A stretch of 64,000 nucleotides of DNA, taken from contig OZ316891.1 of NCBI GenBank assembly GCA_973895155.1, positions 14,508,001 through 14,572,000 of the forward strand, read 5' to 3'. This document shows, in pieces, positions 11,868 through 24,829 of this stretch. The notes beneath the pieces are model-generated. The model ran no database searches and had not been told where the DNA came from. It was given only the letters and a program-made list of their open reading frames with translations. Made by a program: the position numbers and the translations under genes. The stretch comes from Marsupella aquatica (lineage: Eukaryota > Marchantiophyta). Numbering within the stretch: position 1 is the stretch's first letter; each line of letters starts with the position of its first letter.

Positions 11868-12530
11868 CCACCCTTCATCCCAGCACCAGAGAAAACAACA
11901 ACCTCAGGTTGAGTGGGGTTCAGTTGAACAAAAACTGGGAGTGGGGACTGGTCACTCCCACTCCTAGTGCCAGGAGCCGGGTTCCATGGCTGAAGGGCAT
12001 GCATGGTAGCTCATGACAAGAGCGGGTTGTAGATGGATGGACACTCAACCTATCACCGCAGGTTGAATGGGGTTCCATGGCCAAAGGAGCCGGGTTCCAT
12101 TACTGAAGGACATGGTAGCTCGGGATGAGAGTGGAACAAAAACTGGGAGTAGGGGGTCATCACTCCCACTCCCAGTGCCAGGAGTTGGGTTCCATGGCCA
12201 AAGGGCATGGTAGCTCGTGACAAGAGTGGACCAAAAATTGGGAGGGGGGTTGTCACTCCCACTCCAAGTGCCAGGAGCAGGTTCCATCGCTGAAGGGCAT
12301 GGTAGGCTTCGTGATGAGAGTGACAAGAGTGGAACAGAAACTGGAAGTGGGGGGTTGTCACTCCCACTCCCAGGCTCCATGGCTGAAGGACATGGTAGCT
12401 TCTTGCCAAGAGTGGAACAAAACCTGGGAGGTGGGGGGTCGTCACTCCCACTCCAAGTGCCAGGAGTCGTGGTTCCATGGCTGAAGGGCATGGTAGGCTG
12501 GTGACGAGAGCGTTGTAGATGGATGGACAG
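11868..12530. repeat. About 95-bp satellite, 5-6 copies, upstream of ALB3
   Basis: The core GGTTCCATGGCTGAAGGRCA recurs at about 11981, 12092, 12188, 12281, 12374 and 12471, a spacing of 93-97 bp after a longer first interval of 111 bp. Each unit also contains GGTAGCT, AAGAGTGGAACAAAAACTGG, a G-run and TCACTCCCACTCC. The G-run and C-run of each unit are near-complementary, so every monomer could fold into a hairpin. Long open frames on both strands here simply reflect the repeat. The array ends about 320 bp before the ALB3 start codon. Confidence 0.88.
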
Positions 12531-12852
12531 ATGAACCCACCTATCAGAGGAACTCCTCAGCTCCGATTCGCTTCCGCCCTTGATCCATGGTATGTAGCAG
12601 CAGCAACAGCAGGAGCAGCAGAGAAAACATCCACCTCGGGAGGTGGACGAGGAAGATCTTAGCTACACGAAAAGAAAACGGCGGAATGTGATTGCTGGGC
12701 TGAGGTTCAGCTTACACTACCACAGTCGGAGCACGAGAATCAGCCGAGCGACGAGGCTTTGCATTCGGCCAAGAAGAGGGGAGCAGAGCAGAGCAGAGCA
12801 GGGTTTCGACTCTGTTACCATTTCGTTGCAGCTACTGATTTCGTTGGTGGAA

Positions 12853-14430
12853 ATGGCCGCGGTTTCAGCTACCATCGCTGGTGCTGCTTTCGGATCCGTT
12901 GTTGCTCGGCAGACGGCTTCAACCCAGGCCCATGGAGGAGCCGCTGCCATGGTGGATACTGTCCGAGGATTGTCGACACAATTTCCGCTGGCTCGTTCGG
13001 GGTCGTCGAGACCCCTCTTCTCGAATCACTCCCGACACTTTCAGAATCGTCCATCGCCTTCTTTGCTGGAGCACCATGGAAAGAGTCGCGTGAGGAGGAT
13101 ATCTGTGTCCGCGCATTTGGGTGAGATTCCAGGAGGGGCGGATTTGATCCATGCCCATGTGGAGCTTGCACACAACTTGCTGTCGAACTTGCAGGGCACG
13201 GTTATCACTCTTGCGGATGCAGCAGCGAGCGCTGATGCTGCCATTGAAGCAACGGGGGTTAAGCAGGGTAGCGATGGGTGGCTGGGGGGCCTCACGGACA
13301 CTCTGGAGAAGATACTCATCTTTCTTAAAGATGGTTTGGCTACTTTGAAAGTCCCTTATGCTTATGGTTGCGCAATTATTCTCCTCACTCTACTGGTGAA
13401 GGCTGCTACATATCCCCTCACGAAGGCTCAGGTCGAATCCACCATTTCAATGCAGAATTTGCAGCCCAAGATAAAAGCTATTCAGGCTCGCTACCAAGGT
13501 GATCAGGAGCGTATCCAACTCGAGACAGCACGACTTTACAAACAGGCCGGTGTAAACCCTCTTGCAGGATGCCTCCCCACGTTAGCAACCCTTCCTATTT
13601 GGATTGGCCTGTACCGAGCTCTGTCTAATGTGGCGAACGAGGGGCTTCTTACCGAGGGATTTTTCTGGATTCCCTCATTGGCAGGACCGACGACAATATC
13701 TGCTCGAAATGGTGGAAGTGGAATTGCTTGGCTTTTCCCGTTCGTAGATGGAGCACCCCCTTTAGGATGGTCCGACACAATCGCGTATTTGATTTTACCA
13801 CTTCTTCTCATAGGGTCGCAGTTCGTTTCCATGCAAATTATGCAACCACCTCAGAGTAATGATCCGGCTCAGAAGAACACCCAAGTCATCCTGAAGTTTC
13901 TGCCTCTCATGATCGGCTATTTCTCACTTTCCGTACCCTCAGGTCTGAGTCTCTACTGGTTGACAAACAATATTCTGAGCACCGCCCAGCAGGTTTATTT
14001 GCGGAAAGGAACTGCTGTTGCAGCTGGTGATGCCTCTACCATCATCAGTGCTGGTCAGGCGAAACGTTCTTCGTCTACGCCTCCCGCCGGGGGTCAACTC
14101 CCTTCTAGTAGTCCTAAAGAGATTCGGAGCTTCAAAGAGGATCGTCGCGGAGACAGATTCAAGGAGCTTAAGAAGAAGGAAGCAGAAAGGAAAGCAAAGG
14201 CAGCTGCAGCGAAGGCACAACAGCAGGTGGGAGGAGATGCTCCGTTAGATAATAATAATAATACAGAGAGCGGTTCGGCAGGACTAGATGAGGAGGAGGA
14301 AGAAGGCATCATCGACATAAGCAATGAGAACGAGGAGAAATTGGAAGTTTATACTTCTGGCTCCGGCGGTCCAGTAGTTAGTTCTGTTCCAAAGAGGGGC
14401 AAGAGGTCAAAGAGGACTCGTGCAGACTGA
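12853..14430 (+). CDS. ALB3: ALB3-type thylakoid membrane protein insertase
   Basis: Member of the YidC/Oxa1/Alb3 family. In chloroplasts it inserts light-harvesting proteins into thylakoids with cpSRP. A 525-aa single exon. The frame is open further upstream, but the first in-frame ATG is 12853 (MAAVSATIAGAAFG), followed by about 100 Ser/Arg-rich residues typical of a transit peptide. The insertase core covers residues about 160-390: VPYAYGCAIILLTLLVKAA (first core membrane segment), YPLTKAQVES, LETARLYKQAGVNPLAGCLP, PIWIGLYRALSN, LILPLLLIGSQFVSMQ, SGLSLYWLTNNILSTAQQV. The stroma-facing tail has AKRSSS near its start, a Lys/Ala-rich stretch, an acidic segment, and ends in RGKRSKRTRAD. That end corresponds to the conserved basic motif in the cpSRP43-binding tail of ALB3 and is absent from ALB4. 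The lack of introns is odd, as Arabidopsis ALB3 has many. Confidence 0.95.
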   Translation: MAAVSATIAGAAFGSVVARQTASTQAHGGAAAMVDTVRGLSTQFPLARSGSSRPLFSNHSRHFQNRPSPSLLEHHGKSRVRRISVSAHLGEIPGGADLIHAHVELAHNLLSNLQGTVITLADAAASADAAIEATGVKQGSDGWLGGLTDTLEKILIFLKDGLATLKVPYAYGCAIILLTLLVKAATYPLTKAQVESTISMQNLQPKIKAIQARYQGDQERIQLETARLYKQAGVNPLAGCLPTLATLPIWIGLYRALSNVANEGLLTEGFFWIPSLAGPTTISARNGGSGIAWLFPFVDGAPPLGWSDTIAYLILPLLLIGSQFVSMQIMQPPQSNDPAQKNTQVILKFLPLMIGYFSLSVPSGLSLYWLTNNILSTAQQVYLRKGTAVAAGDASTIISAGQAKRSSSTPPAGGQLPSSSPKEIRSFKEDRRGDRFKELKKKEAERKAKAAAAKAQQQVGGDAPLDNNNNTESGSAGLDEEEEEGIIDISNENEEKLEVYTSGSGGPVVSSVPKRGKRSKRTRAD

Positions 14431-17400
14431 TTGAGATAAGTTAATTTTGATTCTTGAAAAATTGTGCTACCAGAGTATCATAAATGCTTCTCAAGACGCA
14501 CGCTTCTCTTGTATCATAAAATTTAGTTTTGAATCGGTTTGTTATGCATACTGGACGTGGTGCCCACCGCAATGGAATGCAAACTTTGTGCACCGAAGAG
14601 TATATGATTTGTTGGGGCGAGAGGGGTGAAGGGGGTTGGAGGTCACGCGAGTGTTGTTTCTCAGGCACAAGAGTCTGGCTGCGTACCCTAAGATTCTTGG
14701 CCTTGTGCAAGAACCGATGCTGCATCATTGCTTGCAGCTATGTCGGTGTATTTTTGTCATGGCATCGAATGGTGCAATTAAATCTCCTTCAGCCAGTCCA
14801 AGCTCCTCGTCTTTGACGACTGTTCAGCTTTAGCTCTTGTAGTTCATGGTAATCTCTAGGCACAGAGGAGGCTATGGAAGCTATTATGCAATTATTCCAT
14901 ATTTCCCTCGGCATAATTTAGTAGTAGGGTTTAGACTGAATTACCAATTGGGTATGTCCATGAGAAGACTCCAGGGAAAGACATTTTTTTCCTAGTGGAA
15001 TAGAGACGTCAAGGGCCCATCTGAAATGGGTATTGAATAGTCTATTTATTGGAATCTGAACTCGGAACTTGTCTTTGTCCATCTCTTTTACTTTGTTTGC
15101 CCAATTCGTGCGACGTGCAAGAAGTAGAGTTCATACCAAGATTTATTTCAATTCTACCAAGCATACGGTTCTGATTGCAAGCTGTCCGAGGTGGAATGAG
15201 TGTCCCTTAGTTGTTGTAAACTCGAATCTGAGTGGTTTTTCAAGGAACGTGTTTCGTCTTCTGCACCAGAAAAGATTCCGGTACTCTGATCACAGTAGAA
15301 ATTGATGTAGGAAAACCCTGGAGCGCAGTTGTTCAGTATGTATAAACAAGCGAGCATATGCAGGTCACCGAGTGTCGAGTGTCGAGTCTCTCGATCGATC
15401 TTGGCCGTAAAACACCAGGTTCAGGTCAGTGTAGAATTGGAGTAGGGCAATGTTCATGCAAAGCGATGGCGAAGATTTTAGTGTAGAGAAAAGTGACAAA
15501 TTGTTACAAGCCACGAAGGTCAAGGTCGTTAAGCAGAGTTCTTCTCGTAATGAAGGTAGTGGCTCAAATCTGTGAAGTCGAGTAGTTTCGGGACTGACGC
15601 AGACCGTTCAACGTCACTAGAAGTTCTCTCACTTGGCCACACTCCGGCAAGTGTCCTGAGGAGCTCAGACCATAGATACGCTTGCTTAATCTACAAGTAA
15701 ACATTCTACCGAAAAGATGACCTCACCTTCACTGTGGTTAGCGCCTATGGTAGTCCATGGATAGAGTATTGGAAGATCTCTGCTGGGAATATCCTACTTT
15801 GGCCGCTACCCCTTTATATGCAAGCCCCGCGTGGGCCGGGAGAGTAACTTTACCTCCTCTACTTAGGATTGCATTGGCTGCCCCGGATACAAAATGGGAA
15901 TTGGGCTTCAAATGTGCCATCCGCTTCCAAAATTGCCTGCAAAGCAAACGAAGTTGCAGACGAAGTTGGGCCCGAGTTGAGTCCTCCTCAAAATTGCTTC
16001 TCAAGGTTATTGTAATGGACATTGGAGCTTGAAATCTGGCACCTCCAATATTGTCTTCACGGCACTGAAAGTTCCGGGACGAAGGAGAGCCTGAGTCGAG
16101 TTTCGCTGGGGCTGGACGCATGTCGATAGCAAAATCTTCATCCGTTGCAAAAATGGAATCCCCACCACCCACTGCACCGCACCGCACCCCATCCCAGCCA
16201 GACGTGGATTTTTTAAAACCCACATTTAGAGAGAACCGAGCGACCCACGTGCATATCAGCCAACCATCCACAAAGATCACAAAAGTGAGAAAGACGCATT
16301 CCTCGTACCAGCAATCTCTTACTGATGTCGACACAGGAGCTCTAGGGCCATGGTTACACTGGAAGACCTCCCTTGTACGTGGCAGGGATCATGGATCTAC
16401 AGTCGAAGATGGAAGCCACCGATTTCTTAGTTAATTAAGATCTGGTAGGCATCTACAGGAGCTGCTGTGGCTACAGCCCATTAGCCGTGGTGACCTCATG
16501 GAACCACCCCCTTGGGAGGGGGGTGGCATCTCTTGCCAACCAAGACTCTCTCAATCATGACTCTTATTATACTCAGTTCTCCCTGAACACTTACACTTAA
16601 GACTAAGACTCTGTTTTGAAGCAAGCATGACTCTGTTGGAAAGAAGTGTTGTCAGAACATAAACCACAACTCCACGGGGAAGAAATTGATGGCATAATTT
16701 GGGCTGGAGCGGGCAACAAAACATGTAGGGTGCCAGAACATAAACCCAAAGTTGATTGGGACGGAGCTAGTGATCACATGGTAGAGCCTTGGTCCATGTT
16801 TTGGCAAACTTGGGCCGGAGAAGACAGCAGCATTGGGGACTGGGACGGGCAGTGTACGGGGCCTCAACAAAATGGGGGAGCATTAGCTCAACGTAGGTTT
16901 AACGTGCAGTTGTAATGCCCAACAATGGCTGATGGCTAGAAACAAGTCATGTCAAAAGATTTGGCAAGTTAGATGAATGGCCATCTAGCTGAATAGATAG
17001 TCAAGTATGTGTACATTGATAAAAAAAATTAAGGAGGCCCCAATAGAGCATGTCAAAGCATTGTCATAATCAAGGTCTTATGGCTGTGATTAATTTGAAC
17101 GTGTGATCCTTACTAAACACATTTTCAATTAGTCTGTAAGGTTTTTGTCCTGACCATAAAACTATTTTATGTCTTTGGCCGTACCTCACTTATGGCCCTG
17201 TGTTGACACGCCCTAATAGCCATGAAGGTCTTTGTCAGGTTATCTCCTGAATATGAGAATCAGAAAGGCATTTTGCAAAAGACCTAGAATGAATGGGCTG
17301 TGACTCATTGCTGCCGTTCCCTGGATTTCCTTGGCAAAGAGATCATCTGGGAACTCAACTGTACACTTGTGGTGATTTGCAACTGCTTGGGGAACCAAGA

Positions 17401-20400
17401 GTGGAGGTGGCAACCAGCATGTGCGTTAGGGCAGGAATGGTGGCAACTACCCTTGGGACTAGGAACAGCTTGATGGAAATGGGGGTGAGAGCTGAGTCCA
17501 ACTTTGGCTACGTTGGTGCATTTGATTTGCAAAAGTTCTTTGTATAAGCAACCAGGTCAGATTTTGGTCAGATTGCCATTAATAAGGTGCATGTGGAAGC
17601 TATTGTGCCACACTTAGTGACTCTTAGGCAGACAATCTACACGTAAACATAACGACTTAGAACATCCCCACTAGTATAGCCACCCCGGTTTACATGAGTT
17701 GCAAGTTCAGAATTCCATAAAAAAAACCTTTGATGGTCAGTCTACCATCCCCTACAGACCCATGTGAAACCTCGTCCCTATTCCCTTACTGCGTCCACAA
17801 AAGTTGGAAAGGATGTGCACTACATAATAACTGTAATGTTGTCTCGGGGGTTTCACTTTCACAAAAATGGCATATCACGTGCGACGAAGTATAGGATCAT
17901 TTTATTGGTTTGAATGGAAGACTTAAGAATTTTCTGAGAAGAACAATAGGGTCTTTTAAATCCAATTTTGAGACTTCTAAGAATATTAGGGTCCTTATAA
18001 CCAAATTTTTGGAATATTCCAAGAATATTCTAACTTTATAGGGGTTGAAAAAAATAAATTTTGTTACACTTTAGGGGGTTCAAGGCCTAAAAACGTGGCA
18101 GGTGATGAGACATCCATATAGTGAGACCCCCGAGAATGTTGTCAATCTTGCACTTATTGTAGGGATGTGTTTGCAATTGGCAAACAAGTTATAGGGGATG
18201 AATCAAGAGCACTATGCACTGATACATGTCCCCAAAACATCATAAGAGTGAATTGAGGGTAAAGAGAGTCTCAATCATAATCACTCTTGAGGTGTTGTAG
18301 TATTCACGTGCCTCCTCAACTTGTATAGTACCCTGCCCTAAAGCACTGCCACCTCAGCCATAAAAGTAAAGCATATACACTAAAACAAAATCTTTGGCAT
18401 TTATGGATAACTGTTCAGGACCATGTTACTCCGGTTTTAGATAGATGTATACACACCATTATCTCTAGGATTGCACTTAATTTTTTGTCCTGCCCTGACA
18501 ACCTCCAAACACTTACACAAAGACAAAAAAGGTGCAAATCCATGGGGAAAAAGGGTGAGAAAGATCTGCCCTGGCATTTATGGACAATGCACTAAAGAAA
18601 AGTGGACTCTACAACATCTAACTATATAATAGCAATCAAAATGTACTCTCAGGGCCTATGGTCTATCTGAGGCAAGCCAATGGACCATGACTCTGGGGGC
18701 GGAACTGAAAATGGGGTGTGGCTGGGTTTGGGGCAAAACATTTGAAATGGAGGCAAATGTGTACTGGCAATGGGCTTGAATGTCAACTTTAAGTGAGGAA
18801 TCCTTTTTTCCAGATGGCTCTTTTGGTCTTCACTTCTATTTATGTTCAAAGAATGGGCAATCCAGCTAGTTTTATGAATCACACACTATCAATGTTACTT
18901 AAAGAAAGCTCTTCTTGTGCGTAGTCATCAAAAGAGAAAACAATCTTATTGTGTGTGGTCCCTTGTCCTTCACCCCCACACTTGATTGTCTAGGAAGCAG
19001 CAGGCTAGGCTTAGAAGTTTATATGTCAATCACCCTTGTTGACCACTTGAGAATTATGCAGCAACCCAAGAGCACAAAATTAAGGAAATAAATGGATGAG
19101 GACCTTGCTAGCTCTGAGGAGGAAGAAAGACTTTAGGATTTGGCCATGTTCATGGGGTGATTTGCAAGGCAGGTAAAAGAAAGCACCGAGTGCCAAAGGT
19201 ATCGGGACAGATATATGAAGGTATACAGTCGACACAACAATAAATCCAGGAAGACTATTTTGCCTACAATTCAATTTAGTACACAGAGTGAGCATAAGTT
19301 CAAGAGAAGGTACATTATGAACAGTCAGTAGGTTGTCTTGTCATGTCTTGTCTTGTCAGGGTTTGTCTTGTCACCCCTTTGACCTGGAAAGTCTCAAGGT
19401 GGCCTCAACAAGCTATCTCCACAATTCTTTGCCTAAGGGTAACACACAACAGGTGCCACATGATGGAATACATCTATAATGGCATGAAATAAAGCCCTAA
19501 GGTAGGAAACAGGTTACACGGCCATGCCCACTAGTTGGAAGTGTACCAGGTCTGTGACCAGAGAGAGTTTGGTCACAAAAGACCAACAAACTTGCACACA
19601 TCTGTGGGTTGCAGTCTCCCTCCTTCATGAGTAGTCACCAGCCCTCCCTCCCTTATCATGCACTTCCTCCCAGGCAAGATGACAGGTGGACAGGCCTGGT
19701 AGTTGCACTGGATCAATGTCCCCAGTTGATTTTGGGGCTGAATCTGACACACAGTGGTATGGGGAGAGGTTAAGATTCTGAGCCCTCCATTGTTGCCCAA
19801 TGAGTTTTTTTGGGCACATTTCTGCCAAAATGTCATAGATAGGTCACTCAATCTGAACTGTACATAGCAGATGTTTTGATGTTTTTGCATGTAATTCGCC
19901 AAGATCTTACAGTCTAGATTTGACCTCCTAAGTTCTAGCATACTAGATTGTCCATGCAATTAAAATGAAAAGGTACATGGTCACCTCCTGCAAATACTGA
20001 GATTGAGCCTTTTTGCTTACTTCCATCCACAATGCAATTTGCAATCAAATTCAGTCTGCCTCTCATGACCTCCTTGGGAGAGTAAAGCCATAGATCGTAA
20101 CTCTCTGGTAAATGTTTTTTCTGGTATTTTAGATTACGTCTCATTACAGGCCAGGAGCCCTTCTTCTATGCACACTGGTATTAGGGCTAGTGATTACTGA
20201 AAAGCAAGTTGTCTTACACTTGCGTGCATGTTTGAGATTTTGAGGTACCAACTGAACTTTTTTAGTTGCAAAAAAATGTCGAACTCCACCTCAATGAAAT
20301 GGCTTAGCCAATTTGGGCAAAAAAATGTCCAGTCTTTTGTCTTCAATGAGTGAGTTTCCCACCTAGCCACAGACCTCATTAGCCAATCTGACCATTACAA

Positions 20401-22500
20401 TTCAATATAGGGAGATATGAATGTCAGAAATTAAGCTAGGGAAATTAGATAAGGAAATATTGTTAGCATCCTCTCCTTCATCCAGGGTGCCATTGGCCAC
20501 CTTGGCTAAAAGAAAACCCAAAAAATTACCCTGGTACCAACACTCTACTATACGTCACTTAGTACCTGAGTCAGAGGTACAGAATTGTACAGCGTTCCAT
20601 TTGGGAGAGGCCAGAACCACTAATATGGTAATACCTTACTCCCATTTGAATTCAGGAACTTGAAGTGAGCAAAGAATCAAAAAATTTGTGTTGATTCAAA
20701 GCACATTCCTTTGGTGGCCCCAATCTCCACTCATTATAAGAGTGTTTTTGGTGCCATTTTGTGCAATTCAGGAAAACATTAACATAATACTTACTCCCAC
20801 AATTCACTAAATGTGACAAGGACAACTAGAAATTTTTTTGGTGGAGGCCCTGGCTCAAGATATGCTATGGAGAGTTGTGTTATCAACAAACCTATTTGTA
20901 CACTCAAGCTTCAGTCGATGAGTCCTTTCCATCATCTTTTTTTCCAAATGAAGTATGACTTGTCCAGGGTTAAAGAGTTTCACTGATAAGTAGGTTCATT
21001 CTTTCCTCCTTTTCAACTGACAAAAGTCATTTACTTAGGATTTCTACTCCTTATTGTCCTTCCTTTCATTTGTTTACTCTTCACTTCTCATAGAGATCCC
21101 CCCCCCCCCCTTTTCAATTGAAAGAGCTGATGTTTTCATGCTGGCACTCCAAGCCCATTGAATTCACAAACAGACTATGTAAAATCAGATCAAGGTTTTT
21201 TGGGGAATTTTACAATACTAGCCCCGACTACCCGTTCTTTGAATGTGAATAGCGGAGAGGACAATAAAAATATTATCAAAATATATTCTCTATTCATATT
21301 CTTTGAAGGTTAATGAAATGATAAAGAACTCATCATTTTAATAGTCATATATAATATACCATTCTCCTTTATGCGCACATCAGTCTTTTTGTATGCACAT
21401 TCATCTTCTATGCACTATGTTGTGGTGGGGTCATAGTGCCATATTTTTAGAATGTAAATACTTAAAAATTATCACAAAATTTTTGCATGTATAGGTTGAC
21501 ATACATCATAGTCATGTCACCAATTCATGTCACCAATTTTTCCCATGCACATGATGGCCATAGCGTCCCTTGAAGAGCACTCAACAACCATGAAGGACCT
21601 CAGTATCAGCTTTCTTAGCATAACAACGAAATCGATGCTATGTCTTGTGAGAAATGTGATGTGCACACACAAAACGCAAACACGCGCAGCACAGTCATGA
21701 TTGCCGTTAACATTTTCTGTGGTGCTACACATCAGTGAGTGGAGGGAGACGCGCAAATCAAACTTCTGTGGCAAACGCAAATTGAGGAGAGACCATTCAT
21801 GGCAGCCAGCAGTTAGTCCGATTGATCGGCTTGCGTGCCTGCCAAGGGCGCAGTGCACTTCCTGCAGACGAAAAACAATCGTGATTGATAGATTCATTTA
21901 CGTTTGACGACGAACCTCTACTAACTGGAGAGATGGGGATGACCTTACGAGGTCGGTATTTACTTTCTTCTTCTTCTTCTTCTTCTTCTTCTTCTTCTTC
22001 TTCTTCTTCTTCTTCTCGTCTGTGTTTGTTTGTTTGGTACAGAGTTCCTGATAGATAGATCGAGAGATATTTAGATAGATACTGTTCGTAGAGCGTGCAC
22101 AATTTGTTCCGAAAAGTACTTGTAAGAAGTGATACCTCGCGAGATGGAATAGTTTGCTGTCTGCCTGAAGAATTATCGTTCTGCTTAGGTTAATGACACC
22201 GACTCACCTTTTACGAATAAGAGGTTTCCAGCCGCCCGCCTGCTTACATTAAGTATAGTGCACTCCGTCCCTTTGGCGGGCCGGCAGGCGGCCAGTGGAC
22301 TTAGGATAATTAGACTTCATAGGTGTAGGAAGTCTTTCTACCTCTTTCTCACATACAGACACATATCTCATTCTTTCGAGGAACGAACCTTTTGCAGTGA
22401 GTTGTTCAATTGTTATTAATGAATCGAGTGGTGAGATGGATGGGCTGCACATTGCACAGATGGGATGGGGCCGGGAGAAGGAGAGCAATGGATATAGTCT
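14431..22500. other. Gene-free stretch downstream of ALB3
   Basis: The first few hundred bases should hold the ALB3 3' UTR. Nothing else is recognisable: frames are short and overlapping on both strands, and the longest (minus 15738-16334, 198 codons) shows no domain, no homologue I know and no splice context. Small features include an inverted repeat around a C5/G6 core at 16500-16530, a TTGTC-rich run at 19330-19380, a C10 run near 21100, and a CTT microsatellite at 21966-22016. Confidence 0.5.
21966..22016. repeat. (CTT)n microsatellite
   Basis: A nearly perfect run of about 17 CTT units. On the minus strand it encodes poly-glutamate inside a 101-codon frame that has no other protein-like character. 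GAA/TTC tracts of this sort can adopt triplex structures and are usually length-polymorphic. Confidence 0.95.
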
Positions 22501-23287
22501 CATTTTCTAATCCCACGTGCTGTCAAAGCTCTCGCTGAGAGTGGGAAAGAAAATGTGCTAATGAAGAGTGTGAATTACTCTAGAGATTTATTTGTTGGAT
22601 GTCGAGTGGGACTACTTCCCTTAGATCTTACATTACCCGACTACTTACGCTGAAAGCGTACATCAGGCCTGAAATGTTAGAATCACCTTAGGACCATTGA
22701 AGATCGGACTCTCAGCTGGAGTTACTTTTGTGAAGCAAGAGATAGTCGGGCCGAAAAAATGAGAACATGATGTGACATCAGTTTATTTGATCGGGGATGG
22801 GGCGATTTTGGTTCAATTCTGAGAGCTCTGAGCTCTTTGTGTTGTTCTCTCTCTTCTTAGAAAGAGTTTTGAATCACCCCCATCTGGACAGTAAGTGGTA
22901 GTTGCTCCTGGGTTTTGACAATTGAATGTTTGAGGAGTTTGACAGAATCTCACGGAGATGCTGTTCTTAGCATATATGAGATAGTCTTCAAGACCTTTCG
23001 TCTAGATTTTGGTGCCCTCTAGTTTTGAAGTTATGTTGTGCACCGTATTATCCGAATTTGGGATTCCTCTCCCCTCATGTTTTTGTCACCTTCATTCGTC
23101 AGTGCATATGAACTAATTCTAATTAACGTAACTTGGTTTGTCCGTGTGCATACGCTTTATAACGATGGTGTTTGGGGTGGATGGCCGGTGAATGTGGTGG
23201 CTTGTCTTTCAAATCGGTGCTTACAATTGCGAGCAGTGTGAGTCTTCATCCTTTGTGACGAGCACAGGAAATTGTAGGCAGCATGTG

Positions 23288-24829
23288 ATGGCGGACTGGG
23301 CCTCTTACTTTGATGGTTGCTTCGGACCATGCAGGCTAGCTGGATTGGCGTTCATGTTTTCTGTGGGCATTCTCATGCAAATCCTGGTATGTTGGAATTC
23401 TTGTCGTTGTATTTCACGATTATCTACTGTCCCTGGAAAGATAAGGATGAATGAGTGAGAAACAGTGGCATAATGCTCATTGTGTTATCTTTGTATCGGG
23501 AGCTCAATTCCTCCATAAAGCGTTCTAAAAGCCAAGTAATGGCCGAGCTCTTCAAGATATTCCTAATTAAAGTCAAGAAGACTGCCCATCAACATCACAC
23601 ACTTGTGGCAAGTCGTGTAGGCTGTACGTGGAATACTAGGATTGGCCTCTTCTTTTGTTTCACAGGAAACTACTTGACTAAGGAAACGCAAGAATCTGAC
23701 TCATGCAAACGCATTTCATTTTCTATTACCACAATCGGCGTATATATTCCAGTATGAAGGGAGTCTGTCGTTGGGATAAGAGCTGTTCAATTTGTGTGTT
23801 ATTGTCTCTTCTGTTTCATTCTCGTGGCGGGGCTTTCATAGGCCCTAGTTGTTTGTAGGTTGTGATCTTCATACTCTTTTCAGCTTACTTTCTTCAGTGA
23901 AGAACAAGAACTCTTTTCCTTCAAGTCTGTCCTCGACATGTGGACCTCAAGTCCTCCCCCTAGTGTGTAATTCGGCCCTGTTGCATAAACAAGTAGAGAA
24001 ATTCTCAATATCAGCACTGTAACCGTTCATCCCAAATCACTTTTGTTTGCTTGTATTCGATAAACGTGAGTGCATGGAAACCTCGCAGGTTTTTAAATTG
24101 TTTAAATGATTCAGGCCTAATTGAGCACCCTCTCACTCAACAGCTTCTCGCTTTTTACAATGACCATTGAGTTCCATCTTTATGCAGGGTTGTGCATTAT
24201 ACAACAATTGGTGGCCGATGCTTTCAGGTATGCAGCATGGTCGTCAATTGAAGATATTTCCATGATTGAATGTATGTGTACGCAAGGTTCGTCTTCCACC
24301 AAATTGTATATTTCGAATGTTTTGTTTTATGTATTTTAGTTGATGGTGCAGGGTAGAGAAATTCTGACGGGTGATTGTATTGCTTTGTTTGCAGCGCTTA
24401 TGTATGTCTTGGTTCCAATGCCTTGCTTGTTTTTTGGAGGTGGTTCTGCTTCAGACTTCGTCATAATGTCAGGAGAAGGAGAGTAAGTTTCCTACAGTTC
24501 ACTGAATTTCTTTGGGTATCTGCTTTGTCAGTCGTAGTTGTTCGTCTTTCTTAACATATAGAATGTTCCCCGGCCTCTCCTTCCTGTTTCACCTGGCGAA
24601 TATGCAGCTTGCATATTAATGATGTTGTTTTGCGTGTAGCTGGATGGACGCAGCAAAGTTTCTGACGGGCTTTTCAGCAGTGGGCAGTGTCGCAATTCCA
24701 GCTATTTTGTATCATGCACAGTTGATAAAATTGGGTGCAATGATTTTTGAGCTTTTATCTTTTGTAATTTTGCTAGGTACTGTGCTTTTGTTCCAAAAAG
24801 TTAGCCAAGAAGATGATTGGTCAGTGTGA
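23288..24829 (+). CDS. VPS55: VPS55 homologue (LEPROT/VPS55 family)
   Basis: Small four-helix membrane protein of late endosomes. In yeast it works with Vps68 in traffic from the late endosome to the vacuole. Four exons: 23288-23386, 24188-24227, 24395-24482, 24640-24829. The total is 417 nt, or 138 aa (Arabidopsis VPS55 is 140 aa), and all junctions are GT-AG in phase. Visible landmarks are MADWASYFDGC at the start, FSVGILMQIL, GCALYNNWWPML (family signature, split across exons 2 and 3), YVLVPMPCLFFGG, WMDAAKFLTGFSAVGSVAIP (highly conserved), and a last hydrophobic segment FVILLGTVLLF before SQEDDWSV. Exon 2 is only 40 nt. The first intron is about 800 bp. The region 22.5-23.29 kb upstream probably holds the 5' UTR and promoter. 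I am very confident of family and model. Confidence 0.94.

Noticed and set aside
12045-12504. Several 95-148 codon frames on both strands
   Set aside because: They translate the 95-bp satellite; residues repeat with the DNA period and no protein family is visible.
15738-16334. 198-codon open frame on the minus strand
   Set aside because: No recognisable domain, odd composition, no splice context or homologue known to me, and overlapping frames on the other strand. Length alone is not enough.
21797-22102. Poly-glutamate protein on the minus strand
   Set aside because: The Glu run is the CTT microsatellite, and the flanks show no conserved sequence.
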